Below, one piece after another: positions 8,458 through 17,654 of a DNA stretch of 64,000 nt. Every line of letters begins with the position of its first letter. Positions within the stretch are counted from its first letter, which is position 1. The notes under the pieces are model-generated. The model was not told where the DNA came from. It did no database searches and was given only the letters and a program-made list of their open reading frames with translations. Position numbers and translations under genes: made by a program. The DNA is from JAHRAW01 sp965249835 (GTDB lineage: Bacteria > Pseudomonadota > Gammaproteobacteria > Arenicellales > Poriferihabitantaceae), in the NCBI GenBank assembly GCA_965249835.1, contig CBDFMY010000003.1, positions 1,116,001-1,180,000 of the forward strand, read 5' to 3'.

Positions 8458-9631
8458 AAAGAAACCCACGGCCGCGTCCGGCAAAACCCCCACCGCGTCA
8501 AATCAACCCACGATGTCCGCGGCGAAAGCAACAGTAACCGCGTGGTTTGAGCGTTGGAAGCAATTGCTGTGCCCGGCATGGACTGCATGGACTGCATGGC
8601 GTGAAACAATCGCAATCCCGACCAACGTGCGACGATATGCACGTTTCGGCGGTGCCGGATTGGTCGCCGTAATAATCGTCCTTAGCGGTTACTTGTGGGC
8701 AATCCACCGCCCGTTGGATTTTGGCGAGCAAACCTGGGCAATCCAATCCGGCGACACCCTGAAGCAGGTGGCGACGCAGTTGGTGGAGCGGGGGGTTATC
8801 GACCAGAAGTGGGTGTTGACACTGCTGGCAGGCGACCGTGACCGGCACATTCGCCCGGGCGAATACCGCTTCCCGCCGGGCACTTCGCTGGATGATTTTA
8901 TGCAAAGCATCGTCCGCGGCCGCAGCCAGATTGGCATCAAGGTGACCATCCTCGAAGGCTGGACTTTCCGCCAGATGCGGGCGCACTTGCGCAAAGCGCG
9001 CAAACTCAAAGCAGATACCGCCGGCTTGAGCGACCAGCAGATCATGGCGCAACTCGGTCATCCCGAACTGCACCCGGAAGGGCGGTTTTTTCCGGACACC
9101 TACACCTACACCGCCGGCGAGAGCGACCTGTCGATTTACCGCAAGGCATTTGAGTTGATGCAGAAAAAACTGGATTACGCTTGGGAAAACCGCGACGACG
9201 ATCTGATTCTCGCCGACAAAGACGAAGCACTGATTATGGCTTCCATCATCGAGAAAGAATCCTGGGTCGCCGAAGAGAAGCGCAAGATCGCCGGCGTGTT
9301 TTACAATCGCCTGAAAAAAAAGATGCGCTTGCAAACCGACCCCACGGTGATTTATGGACTGGGTGCGAAGTTCAACGGCAATCTCACCCGCGCCCACCTC
9401 AAGGCCGACACGCCGTATAACACCTACACCCGCAAAGGCTTCCCGCCGACGCCCATCAGTTTGCCCGGCGACGACTCCCTTGCGGCGACCATGCACCCGG
9501 AGCACACCGACGCCTACTATTTCGTTGCCAAAGGCGGCGGGCTGCATCAATTCTCGGTAACCCTGGCGCAGCACAACAAGGCGGTGTGGGAGCACATTCG
9601 CCGCGCAAGACGCAACAAAAAAACCCAATGA
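8447..9631 (+). CDS. mltG: Endolytic murein transglycosylase MltG
   Basis: 394 residues. MltG is an inner-membrane lytic transglycosylase that cuts nascent glycan strands. It has a long Ser/Thr/Lys/Ala-rich cytoplasmic tail (about 1-60), one membrane helix (LVAVIIVLSGYLWAI, about 73-87), a LysM-like region, and the YceG catalytic domain with Glu in IMASIIEKESW, followed by AGVFYNRL and LQTDPTVIYGLG. It overlaps fabF and is followed by tmk with only a base or two of overlap, an arrangement typical of gammaproteobacteria. Confidence 0.93.
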   Translation: MPSKKKPTAASGKTPTASNQPTMSAAKATVTAWFERWKQLLCPAWTAWTAWRETIAIPTNVRRYARFGGAGLVAVIIVLSGYLWAIHRPLDFGEQTWAIQSGDTLKQVATQLVERGVIDQKWVLTLLAGDRDRHIRPGEYRFPPGTSLDDFMQSIVRGRSQIGIKVTILEGWTFRQMRAHLRKARKLKADTAGLSDQQIMAQLGHPELHPEGRFFPDTYTYTAGESDLSIYRKAFELMQKKLDYAWENRDDDLILADKDEALIMASIIEKESWVAEEKRKIAGVFYNRLKKKMRLQTDPTVIYGLGAKFNGNLTRAHLKADTPYNTYTRKGFPPTPISLPGDDSLAATMHPEHTDAYYFVAKGGGLHQFSVTLAQHNKAVWEHIRRARRNKKTQ

Positions 9632-10272
9632 AAGGCGCATTCATCACCGTCGAAGGCGTGGATGGTTCGGGCAAAACCACGCACATTGATTTTATCCAAG
9701 GTTGGTTGCAGGAGCGCGGAATCCCGGTTATGCGCACGCGCGAACCCGGCGGCACGGCGTTGGGGGAAGAGATTCGGGAAATCCTGCTTGACCACGATGC
9801 GAGCATTTCCGACCGCTGCGAACTGATGTTGATTTTCGCCGCCCGCACCCAGCATCTGGATGAGCGAATTTTGCCCGCGCTGGCATCCGGTCAGTGGGTG
9901 TTGTGCGACCGCTTCACCGATGCGACCTACGCCTATCAGGGCGGCGGACGCGGCATTGATGACCAGACCATTGCCGCTTTGGAGCAATGGGTTCAGGGCG
10001 AACTGCAACCGGATTTGACCGTGGTGCTGGATGTGCCGGTGGAGGTCGGCGAGGTGCGCACCCGCAAACGCGGCCACGCGCAGGATCGTTTCGAGACGCA
10101 GACGCGGGAATTCAAACAAGCGGTGCGCCGGGCGTATCGTGCGCGCACCGAACGGTTTGCGCAACGCATCAAACTGGTCGACGCCGACCAAACCATCGAA
10201 CAGATTCGCGCCGATTTGTGCGTGCATCTCGACACCTTCCATCGCCAATGGCAAACCCGACCACAAGCATGA
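9628..10272 (+). CDS. tmk: Thymidylate kinase
   Basis: 214 residues from the ATG at 9628, chosen because the family starts MxGxFITxEGxDGxGKTT. It phosphorylates dTMP to dTDP. P-loop EGVDGSGKTT, the DRF motif (LCDRFTDATYAYQGGGRG) and the lid RKRGHAQDRFE are present. It overlaps mltG upstream and holB downstream (ATGA), so mltG-tmk-holB is one translational unit. Confidence 0.95.
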   Translation: MKGAFITVEGVDGSGKTTHIDFIQGWLQERGIPVMRTREPGGTALGEEIREILLDHDASISDRCELMLIFAARTQHLDERILPALASGQWVLCDRFTDATYAYQGGGRGIDDQTIAALEQWVQGELQPDLTVVLDVPVEVGEVRTRKRGHAQDRFETQTREFKQAVRRAYRARTERFAQRIKLVDADQTIEQIRADLCVHLDTFHRQWQTRPQA

Positions 10273-11336
10273 CCGCGAACATCGACCAATACCCGTGGAT
10301 GCAATCGGTGTGGGAGCGCACCGCCGCTGCCGTGGTCGGTGACATTGATACGTTACATCATGGGCTGTTGATTAGCGGCATTCCCGGAATCGCCAAGCGC
10401 GAATTCGCCGTGGCGTTGAGTCAATTGTTGTTGTGCGCCGAACCGGTGGCGGGAAACTTTCCGCGACCTTGTGGGCAATGTCAGAACTGTAACTTGTTCG
10501 TTGCCGGCACCCATCCGGATTTCCATGTGCTGACCACCGAACTGGAATGGCGCGACGGACGCGTCGATTTGCTTGCCAAATACTGCGACCGCTATCAGGA
10601 CATCGGCGCACGCGACAAACGCGCCAATCTCAGCCGCGTGATTCCGGTGGATCAAGTGCGTTTGTTGATTGAGCGTTTTTGCACTCACGCGCATAGCGCC
10701 ACGCGCAAGGTCGCGTTGATTGTGCCGGCCGACCGCATGAATACCAACGCCGCCAACGCGCTACTTAAATTGCTGGAAGAACCGCCGGCTCGTTCCATTT
10801 TGATTCTGGTAAGCGCGTACCCCGGCTACCTGCCGGCGACGATTCGAAGTCGGTGTTTTCAAATCGGCATTCCGCTTCCGGATTTGGATGACGCGAGCGC
10901 GTGGCTGGGCAAACACATCCCGGCGACCGATGTGGCGCGTGCGCTTCACTTGTCAAACGGCAGCCCGGTGGATGCGCTTAAAATGTATGGCGACGGATTT
11001 TTGCAAGTGCAGGATCAATTCCTGCAAGGCATTAGCGAACTGGCAACCGGAAAAACCAGCGCGCTGGAGTTGGCGGCGCGTCTCAAGCAACACGATTTTT
11101 TGCAAGTGCTGGATTGGCTACATCGCTTCACTTGCGAAATCATCAAACAAATTTGCGGTGTCGGCCAACCCGGTTCTCGACCCAGCGGACTCAACCCGAT
11201 GCGCCTGTCCGCGGAAAAGATGTTCACGCTGTATGATAAAATTGGTTTCTATCGAAAAATCGCCCGCGACCAACTGAACGAACAACTCACGCTGGAAGAA
11301 ATCACGCTGACCTTGCAGTATGCGATTAAAGGTTGA
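10269..11336 (+). CDS. holB: DNA polymerase III delta' subunit
   Basis: 355 residues from the ATG overlapping the tmk stop. Delta' is the clamp-loader stator. It has a degenerate P-loop (GIPGIAKREF), as expected for a non-ATPase subunit, the zinc-binding Cys cluster (LLCAEP...PCGQCQNC), NAANALLKLLEEPP and the SRC-type IRSRCFQI. The tmk-holB-tatD order supports it. The pilZ gene that often lies between holB and tatD is missing. Confidence 0.93.
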   Translation: MTANIDQYPWMQSVWERTAAAVVGDIDTLHHGLLISGIPGIAKREFAVALSQLLLCAEPVAGNFPRPCGQCQNCNLFVAGTHPDFHVLTTELEWRDGRVDLLAKYCDRYQDIGARDKRANLSRVIPVDQVRLLIERFCTHAHSATRKVALIVPADRMNTNAANALLKLLEEPPARSILILVSAYPGYLPATIRSRCFQIGIPLPDLDDASAWLGKHIPATDVARALHLSNGSPVDALKMYGDGFLQVQDQFLQGISELATGKTSALELAARLKQHDFLQVLDWLHRFTCEIIKQICGVGQPGSRPSGLNPMRLSAEKMFTLYDKIGFYRKIARDQLNEQLTLEEITLTLQYAIKG

Positions 11337-11352
11337 GTCAGGAAAATATAAA

Positions 11353-12123
11353 ATGCAACTGGTTGACTCTCATTGCCACATTAATTTTGATGCGTTGTCG
11401 CATGACACCGACGGGGTGTTGGCGCGTGCGCGTGATAATGGTGTCGATTACTTGTTATGCGTGGCGGTCAATCTGGAGGATTATCCGCAGATTGAAAAAT
11501 TATCGGCAAGTCATGCGAATATTTTTGCCTCGGTGGGTGTGCATCCGAACGCTACCGATTGCCACGACCCGACCGTCGAGGAACTGATTGAGTTAGCGGC
11601 CAATCCGAATGTGGTCGCCATCGGCGAGACCGGGCTGGACTACTACCGCAGCGAAAAAACCGACTGGCAGCGACGACGTTTTGAAAACCACATCAAGGCG
11701 GCAAAACTGGCTGGCAAGCCGTTGATCGTGCACACCCGTTCGGCGGCCGACGACACGATGGATATGCTGGAGAGTTTGAATGCCGGGCAAGCCGGCGGCG
11801 TTATGCATTGTTTTGCCGAAGATTGGGCGACCGCCGAGCGTGCGCTCGCCATCGGTTTTTATATTTCGTTTTCCGGAATCGTCACCTTCAAAAATGCCGA
11901 AGTTCTCAAACAAGTGGCGAAAAAAGTGCCATTGGAGCGCATGCTGGTGGAAACCGATGCCCCGTATCTGGCGCCGGTGCCGTATCGCGGCAAGGTCAAC
12001 GAACCCGGCTTGGTGCGCCACACCGCCTGCTGCCTCGCCGAATTGCGGGACGACACGTTGGAGCATATCGCGGCCGCGACCACCGAGAACTTTTTCCGCT
12101 TGTTTCCCTGTGCCAGCCGTTGA
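11353..12123 (+). CDS. tatD: TatD-family metal-dependent hydrolase
   Basis: 256 residues. A TIM-barrel DNase/hydrolase with the metal ligands DSHCHINF at the N-terminus, GETGLDYY (about 90), IVHTRSA (about 125), MHCFAEDW (about 150) and ETDAPYLAP (about 205). The start is the ATG at 11353, giving the usual MxLVDSHCH opening. In E. coli this paralogue position is ycfH/tatD-like; I cannot say which paralogue. It lies 16 bases after holB. Confidence 0.9.
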   Translation: MQLVDSHCHINFDALSHDTDGVLARARDNGVDYLLCVAVNLEDYPQIEKLSASHANIFASVGVHPNATDCHDPTVEELIELAANPNVVAIGETGLDYYRSEKTDWQRRRFENHIKAAKLAGKPLIVHTRSAADDTMDMLESLNAGQAGGVMHCFAEDWATAERALAIGFYISFSGIVTFKNAEVLKQVAKKVPLERMLVETDAPYLAPVPYRGKVNEPGLVRHTACCLAELRDDTLEHIAAATTENFFRLFPCASR

Positions 12124-12176
12124 TGTGCTATCATTGCCCCATTGCAATGCCATAAAAAAGACCCCATAAAGATGTC

Positions 12177-12548
12177 ATGAACGAATATAGCCATACATTA
12201 ACCGATACCGACCTGGTGGTCACCGCCGACGCCCGCCGGCGCATTGGCGGTCTGGTGATGGATACCGGCGGCGAAGCCTCGGCGGTGCGCATTTATGTAT
12301 CCGGCGGCGGCTGCGGCGGCATGAATTACGGCATGACCTTTGCCGAGCAGGCCGAAGCCACCGACAGCGTTATGGCGGATGACAGCGGTTTCAATTTGGT
12401 GGTGGACCCGGTGGCACTTGGTTTTCTCAAGGGTGCCGAGGTCGATTATGTGGATGACGGTGTCAACGCCTCATTCGTTTTCAACAACGTTTTTCAAGCC
12501 ATCGGCGGCAGCGGTGCCTGCGGCGGCTGCGGCGGCGGCGCATCTTAG
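12177..12548 (+). CDS. A-type Fe-S carrier (IscA/ErpA family)
   Basis: 123 residues, HesB/IscA fold. The three cluster-binding cysteines are visible: one in SGGGCGGMNYG (about residue 43) and two in the C-terminal ACGGCGG. Such proteins deliver Fe-S clusters to targets. It could be ErpA or IscA. It stands outside the SUF operon at 23731, so it may serve general maturation. Confidence 0.9.
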   Translation: MNEYSHTLTDTDLVVTADARRRIGGLVMDTGGEASAVRIYVSGGGCGGMNYGMTFAEQAEATDSVMADDSGFNLVVDPVALGFLKGAEVDYVDDGVNASFVFNNVFQAIGGSGACGGCGGGAS

Positions 12549-12648
12549 CCGCGCCCATTGTCCTCATAGTATTGATTTTGTATTCGCCAAAAGATTTTCA
12601 TTTGCTCCACGGTCAACCCCAGCCCGATTCACTCACGCTGAACTACTC

Positions 12649-12990
12649 ATGACCGACCCGCTTCACACACTGCATCATCCCGACAGCGGCAACGGCGTTG
12701 GCGTGATTGCCGAGCGCACCAAACCGAAACTGAAGAAGCCGCCGTTGTATAAAGTCTTGTTGTTGAATGATGATTACACGCCGATGGAATTCGTTGTGTT
12801 TCTGCTGATGCAATTCTTTAACATGTCGCCGACCGAAGCCGAGCAGGTGATGGTTCATATTCACACCAAAGGTCTTGGTGTGTGCGGCATCTTTCCCAGG
12901 GAAATCGCCGAGACCAAAGTGCGACTGACGCTGGATTGCGCGCAGCAAAACCATCACCCGTTACAATGCACCATGGAGCGCGAGGAATGA
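12649..12990 (+). CDS. clpS: ClpS adaptor
   Basis: 113 residues from the ATG at 12649. ClpS recognises N-degron proteins and hands them to ClpA. KVLLLNDDYTPMEFV carries the Asp/Met substrate-pocket residues, and VMVHIHTKGLGVCG and EIAETK follow, all family hallmarks. It lies 52 bases before clpA; that gap is a low-complexity stretch of AATAACGCC-like repeats. Confidence 0.94.
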   Translation: MTDPLHTLHHPDSGNGVGVIAERTKPKLKKPPLYKVLLLNDDYTPMEFVVFLLMQFFNMSPTEAEQVMVHIHTKGLGVCGIFPREIAETKVRLTLDCAQQNHHPLQCTMEREE

Positions 12991-13042
12991 GCACGAATAA
13001 CGCCAATAATGCCAATAACGTGAATAAAGTGGGACGCGAATA

Positions 13043-15304
13043 ATGTTATCCGAAGAACTGGAAGTAACGCTCGGCAATGCGGTCACGCTGGCGCGCAAGC
13101 AGCGACACGAGATCATTACCGTTGAGCATTTGCTGTTTGCGTTGCTGGACGACCGCGAAACGCGTAGCACCATTATTTCCTGCGGCGGCGATGTCACTGT
13201 GTTGAAAAAACTGCTGGCGAATTATCTGCAAAACGAAGTCCCGTTGCTGGTGGAAGGCAGCGAGCATGAACCCCTACCGGGTCTCGGTTTTCAGCGCGTG
13301 TTGCAACGCGCCATTATGCATGTGCAACACGCCGGCAAAAAAGAAGTCAGGGGTGCTAACGTGCTGGTGGCGGTGTTCAGTGAAAAGGAATCCCATGCGG
13401 TGTATTTTTTGAGTCGGCAGGAAATCAGCCGTTTTGATGTGGTCAATTACATTGCCCACGGCATCTCCAAGGTTCCCGGCGGCGACCACCGGCTACCGGC
13501 CCCCGGGGACGAACACGACGACTTTGATGGCGAGCAGGAAGCCGCCGCCGGCCCACTGGAAAATTTCACCGTCAACCTCAACCAACTGGCAACCGAAGGA
13601 AAGATTGACCCGCTCATTGGTCGTGCCGATGAGTTGCGGCGCACCGTGCAAATATTATGTCGCCGACGAAAAAACAATCCGTTGTTTGTCGGCGATGCCG
13701 GGGTCGGCAAAACCGCGTTGGCGGAAGGGTTGGCGCGCAACATCGTGCGCGGCGAAGTGCCGGAGGTGTTGTCCGGTTGCACGATTTACGCGCTTGACAT
13801 GGGCGTATTGCTTGCCGGTGCGAGATACCGTGGCGACTTTGAGCAGCGACTCAAAGCGGTACTCGTGGAATTAAACAAACAGCCCGGCGCGATTTTATTC
13901 ATCGACGAAATTCACACCATCATCGGTGCCGGCGCGGTCTCCGGCGGAACGCTGGACGCTTCCAATTTACTCAAGCCGATGCTTGCCTCCGGCGAAATCA
14001 AGTGCATCGGCTCCACTACCTTCCGCGAATACCGGGGAATATTTGAAAAAGATCGCGCGTTGTCGCGCCGCTTCCAGAAGATCGATATCAACGAGCCGAG
14101 CGTTGAGGATGCGGTTGAAATTCTGCGCGGATTGAAATCAAGATTCGAATCTTATCACGATGTTAAATACACGCAGCCGGCATTGCGCACCGCCGTGGAA
14201 TTGTCGGCGCGTTACCTCGGCGAGCGCAAACTGCCGGACACCGCCATTGATGTCATCGACGAAGCCGGGGCAAAAACTCGACTGGCAAGCGCCGATAAAA
14301 ACACCAAACGCAAAAAAACCATCGGCGTCAAAGAAATCGAAAGCATGATCGCGGACATCGCACGCATTCCACCTAAGCATGTTTCGGTATCCGATAAGCG
14401 TTCGTTGAAAAACCTGGAACGCGATTTAAAACTATTGGTGTTCGGGCAAGACGAAGCGATTACCGCGCTCGCTTCATCCATCAAAATGGCGCGCTCCGGT
14501 CTCGGCGATGCCGACAAGCCGATCGCCTCGCTGTTGTTTTCGGGACCCACCGGTGTCGGCAAAACCGAAGTCACCAAACAACTCGCCGCCACTCTGGGCA
14601 TTGAGTTCATCCGCTTTGACATGTCCGAATACATGGAGCGGCACACCGTGTCCCGATTGATTGGCGCACCGCCGGGCTATGTCGGTTTTGATCAGGGCGG
14701 GCTGCTGACCGAAGCCATCAACCAGCACCCGCACGCGGTGTTGTTGTTCGACGAAATCGAAAAAGCCCACGCCGATGTGTTCAACATTCTGTTGCAAGTG
14801 ATGGACTACGGCAACCTGACCGACAACAACGGCCGCAAAACTGATTTTCGCAATGTAATTTTGGTGATGACCACCAACGCCGGTGCCGAACAGGCGGCGC
14901 GTGAGACTATGGGATTCGTCGCGCAGGATCACAGCAGTGATGATCGCGAAGCGGTCAAAAAAACTTTTTCGCCGGAATTTCGAAACCGCCTGGATAACAT
15001 CATCCGTTTCAATGGTCTGGATACCACCACCATCTTGCATGTGGTGCGCAAGTTTATCGTTGAACTGGAACAGCAATTGGCCGACCAGCAAGTGACGCTG
15101 GAGATTGAAGACGCGGCGGTGCAGTGGCTTGCCGACAAAGGCTACGATTCGGCAATGGGCGCGCGGCCCATGCAGCGAGTGATTCAGCAGGAAATCAAAC
15201 GCCCGTTGGCGGAAGAGTTATTGTTCGGCGGTCTCGCCAAAGGCGGCCACATCAAAATTTCTCTGGGCGCCGATGCGCTCGATTTCCAGTGGGAAAAGAA
15301 CTGA
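13043..15304 (+). CDS. clpA: ATP-dependent Clp protease ATPase ClpA
   Basis: 753 residues, the AAA+ unfoldase for ClpP. It has an N-terminal Clp_N double repeat (about 1-145), first AAA module with GDAGVGKTALAEG and FIDEIHTIIGAG, and second module with GPTGVGKTEVTKQLA and LLFDEIEKAH, ending with the C-terminal D2-small domain (GYDSAMGARPMQRVIQ). Paired with clpS as expected. No clpP lies here. Confidence 0.96.
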   Translation: MLSEELEVTLGNAVTLARKQRHEIITVEHLLFALLDDRETRSTIISCGGDVTVLKKLLANYLQNEVPLLVEGSEHEPLPGLGFQRVLQRAIMHVQHAGKKEVRGANVLVAVFSEKESHAVYFLSRQEISRFDVVNYIAHGISKVPGGDHRLPAPGDEHDDFDGEQEAAAGPLENFTVNLNQLATEGKIDPLIGRADELRRTVQILCRRRKNNPLFVGDAGVGKTALAEGLARNIVRGEVPEVLSGCTIYALDMGVLLAGARYRGDFEQRLKAVLVELNKQPGAILFIDEIHTIIGAGAVSGGTLDASNLLKPMLASGEIKCIGSTTFREYRGIFEKDRALSRRFQKIDINEPSVEDAVEILRGLKSRFESYHDVKYTQPALRTAVELSARYLGERKLPDTAIDVIDEAGAKTRLASADKNTKRKKTIGVKEIESMIADIARIPPKHVSVSDKRSLKNLERDLKLLVFGQDEAITALASSIKMARSGLGDADKPIASLLFSGPTGVGKTEVTKQLAATLGIEFIRFDMSEYMERHTVSRLIGAPPGYVGFDQGGLLTEAINQHPHAVLLFDEIEKAHADVFNILLQVMDYGNLTDNNGRKTDFRNVILVMTTNAGAEQAARETMGFVAQDHSSDDREAVKKTFSPEFRNRLDNIIRFNGLDTTTILHVVRKFIVELEQQLADQQVTLEIEDAAVQWLADKGYDSAMGARPMQRVIQQEIKRPLAEELLFGGLAKGGHIKISLGADALDFQWEKN

Positions 15305-15505
15305 TATTTTTGCGTCCATTCAACAGACAGTGGAATTAGAGCAGTTGGGGTATTCGGATACCGCGGATGACTAAAGCGACCCTGAAGCAGGATGGCAACA
15401 TAGCGTGCGGTATTGGTTTGATGCTGTTGTCGGCTTTGATGTTTGCGCTTGCCTTTTCGTCGCCATGCGGTGTTGCGCTTCGTCGCTCGGTCGTTCACAT
15501 ACTTA
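15305..15505. repeat. Gap after clpA with dispersed-repeat fragment
   Basis: No gene is seen. The end of the gap (15469-15505) is the first part of the same repeat found in the acpP-fabF gap, cut at CACATACTTA by the IS5 element; the rest of the repeat does not resume on the far side of the element. Confidence 0.6.
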
Positions 15506-16771
15506 GAGACTTTTGCATAATCCATACTCATTTCTCATAACCCTGTTTCTGAGATTTTTTAGGGTCTTGACTCGTTAACACCCTAAAGATATTTCCAAAA
15601 AACCTCGTTTTTCTTGAAAAACTCTCACAAACCAACCCGATTTACGCGCTTTTGTTTGTTTGTTTCAATGGTGTTGCCTTGTTTCCACCTTTTAGACGCA
15701 ACACGCCGGTGAACTTCGCATTTGCTTAAAAATATTCATCCCGGTTTTAAGATTATGAGTCATCGCAATCAGTTGCGCTCTGCTTTTGTTTCTTTCCAGC
15801 CCAAGGTATCTTGCCTGACCTAATCCATGATGTTGTTTTAATAGCCCAAAGGTGCGCTCGACGATATAACGGATGCCTGAACGTTGCCTGTTTTGCTGTT
15901 TTTGTTGGTCGGTCAACGGTTTGTTTCTATAAGCCCGGTGCAAAACTTTATTGTTTTGCCGGCCCAGTTTCTGGTCGTTTTCCTGATTGGCATATGCGCT
16001 GTCCGCGTAAACTTGCCCATGGGTTTTGACCAGCAGTTTGTCCCTCTCTTGTGAGTCATGCGCATTGCCTGGCGTGCAGGTCATCTTCTTGACAAAACCA
16101 TGTCCATCCGTATTGGCGTGCATCTTGAAGCCGTAGGTGGTTTTGCGCTTGCCATCAGCGGCGACCTTGACGTTGCAGCCGGCCTCCGGGTCTTGCGTGT
16201 TATTGCCATCCTTGCCCTTGCGTTTGCGTGATTGCCTGGCTTTTATCACCGTGGCGTCAATGAGGTTGATTGAACCGACTGAGACGATAATGCTGTTTTG
16301 CTCCAGGTGCGTGTTAATTTGCTCTAATAGCGGCTCTAAAAGGTTCTCAGTGTTCAGCAGGTTTCTGAAACGCCGGATGGTCGTGTGGTCCGGCACCGCT
16401 TCACTCAAACTTAAGTCAATAAAGCGCCTGAACATCAAATCCCTGGCAATTTGTTTTTCCAAAGCTTCATCGCTTAGGTTATACCACGCTTGCAGGATTA
16501 GGATCTTGAACATCATCAGCGGCGGGTAGGCAGGCACGCCTCTTTTAGATGAATAAAGTCCCGCAAGGGTGGTCTCTATCTCTTTCCAGTTAATGATGCT
16601 GTGCGCATCGTCAAGTTCGCTCAGGGATTTATGCTCGACCACAAGCATGTCTGCCATTGAGTGTTGGGCGGTTTGTTTCCAGGACATTTTGAGTTGGTTT
16701 TGGTGGTTGTTTAGAGGTTTTGTATTTTACTGGATTGAGTATGATTTAGGCTTGATTTATGCAAAGGTCTC
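15506..16771 (-). mobile_element. IS5-family insertion sequence, apparently intact
   Basis: About 1.27 kb, bounded by imperfect inverted repeats GAGACTTTTGCATAA (15506) and TTATGCAAAGGTCTC (ending 16771), with one undamaged transposase gene. The left side is inserted into a dispersed repeat. I could not define a clean target duplication. Confidence 0.85.
15692..16687 (-). CDS. IS5-family transposase
   Basis: 331 residues, full length. N-terminal DUF772-type domain (YPPLMMFKILILQAWYNLSD, DHTTIRRFR), then the DDE domain with Asp in LIDATVIKARQSRK, Asp in YADSAYANQ and Glu in YIVERTFGLLKQHHGL. No internal stop or frameshift, so this element may still be active, unlike the IS30 and IS481 copies in the window. 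Confidence 0.92.
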   Translation of the reverse strand: MSWKQTAQHSMADMLVVEHKSLSELDDAHSIINWKEIETTLAGLYSSKRGVPAYPPLMMFKILILQAWYNLSDEALEKQIARDLMFRRFIDLSLSEAVPDHTTIRRFRNLLNTENLLEPLLEQINTHLEQNSIIVSVGSINLIDATVIKARQSRKRKGKDGNNTQDPEAGCNVKVAADGKRKTTYGFKMHANTDGHGFVKKMTCTPGNAHDSQERDKLLVKTHGQVYADSAYANQENDQKLGRQNNKVLHRAYRNKPLTDQQKQQNRQRSGIRYIVERTFGLLKQHHGLGQARYLGLERNKSRAQLIAMTHNLKTGMNIFKQMRSSPACCV

Positions 16772-16889
16772 TAATAGTTCGGCGTACCAAGTTTTTCTCG
16801 TTTACTTTTGTCTTCTCAAAAGGAATCACGGTTTGGAGATATGGTTTGGATTATGACGGTATTAGTTACTCTCATGGTTTTTTAGTTCT

Positions 16890-17190
16890 GGATTCCCGCC
16901 TGCCGGCGAGAATGACGGGTTGGGGAGACAATGTGAATCGCAAAGTGTGACTTTCTTTGAGATGCCAAAAGTAACCGAGAAAAACCGTCAGCGAAACAGT
17001 GAGCTTATACAATTCTGCTCTGGATCCCCGCCTGCGGCGAGAATGACGGGTTGGGGAGACAATGTGAATCGCAAAGTGTGACTTTCTTTGAGATGCCAAA
17101 AGTAACCGAGAAAAACCGTCAGCGAAACAGTGAGCTTATACAATTCTGCTCTGGATCCCCGCTTGCGGCGAGGATGACAGGTTGGGGAGA
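16890..17190. repeat. 131-bp tandem repeat, two full units and a partial third
   Basis: A unit starting GACGGGTTGGGGAGACAATG begins at 16914, again at 17045, and in diverged partial form near 17167. Each is preceded by a REP-like element (GATCCCCGC..GCGAGAATGAC). The gap between the IS5 element and dciA (16772-17273) otherwise shows no gene. Confidence 0.75.
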
Positions 17191-17239
17191 CAATGGTAAA
17201 TCAGAAGGCGATGATTCCTTTTGAGAAGACAATGGTAAA

Positions 17240-17266
17240 TTAGTGTCACGCAAAGCGTGACACTAA
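17240..17266. terminator. Perfect hairpin at 3' end of dciA
   Basis: TTAGTGTCACGC, loop AAA, then GCGTGACACTAA: a perfect 12-bp stem, 7 bases beyond the dciA stop (transcribed leftward). It lacks a T-run, so it could end or protect the dciA mRNA, or be a protein-binding palindrome. Confidence 0.4.
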
Positions 17267-17273
17267 AGCAGCG

Positions 17274-17597
17274 TTAGCAGTTATCATGATCCGGCAAAAC
17301 TTTCACTTCAATTGCATTGACCCTGATGCCATTTTCAACCAGAGCCGTGATTAAACTTTGCGAGCGGTGGCGGATTTCATTCCCCCAGGAAGCGGATTCG
17401 ACGAACACCACCAACCGCCCCGAGGCAAACAGCAGTGGCTGGCTGTGAGCGGCAGCGGCACCGGCTTGTTGTGGCCAGCAGCGTGCCAGTTTTTGCTGCA
17501 GGGAGTCGGCGGCGGGGACCTCCCCGACCGACGGCAGCACCGTTTTCAGCAGGCTTGAAATCGACTGAAATTCCTTCATTGCTCCATTATAACGCAC
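17274..17597 (-). CDS. dciA: DUF721 protein, DciA-like helicase operator
   Basis: 107 residues with the DUF721 layout: an N-terminal FQSISSLLKTVLPS segment and the domain core LARCWPQQAG...SQPLLFASGRLVVFVESASWGNEIRHR. DciA interacts with the replicative helicase DnaB in bacteria lacking DnaC. Position divergent from secA is typical of this gene in gammaproteobacteria. Start: the ATG at 17597; a later ATG six codons in is also possible. Confidence 0.8.
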   Translation of the reverse strand: MRYNGAMKEFQSISSLLKTVLPSVGEVPAADSLQQKLARCWPQQAGAAAAHSQPLLFASGRLVVFVESASWGNEIRHRSQSLITALVENGIRVNAIEVKVLPDHDNC

Positions 17598-17654
17598 ACA
17601 ACCTTATCATCGCCCGGGCGACTCTGGCATAATCCGGCAAAACAAAAGACCCTC

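Noticed and set aside
16890..17190. CRISPR-like array
   Set aside because: Unit length of 131 bases with no constant short repeat plus variable spacers, and no cas genes in the window.
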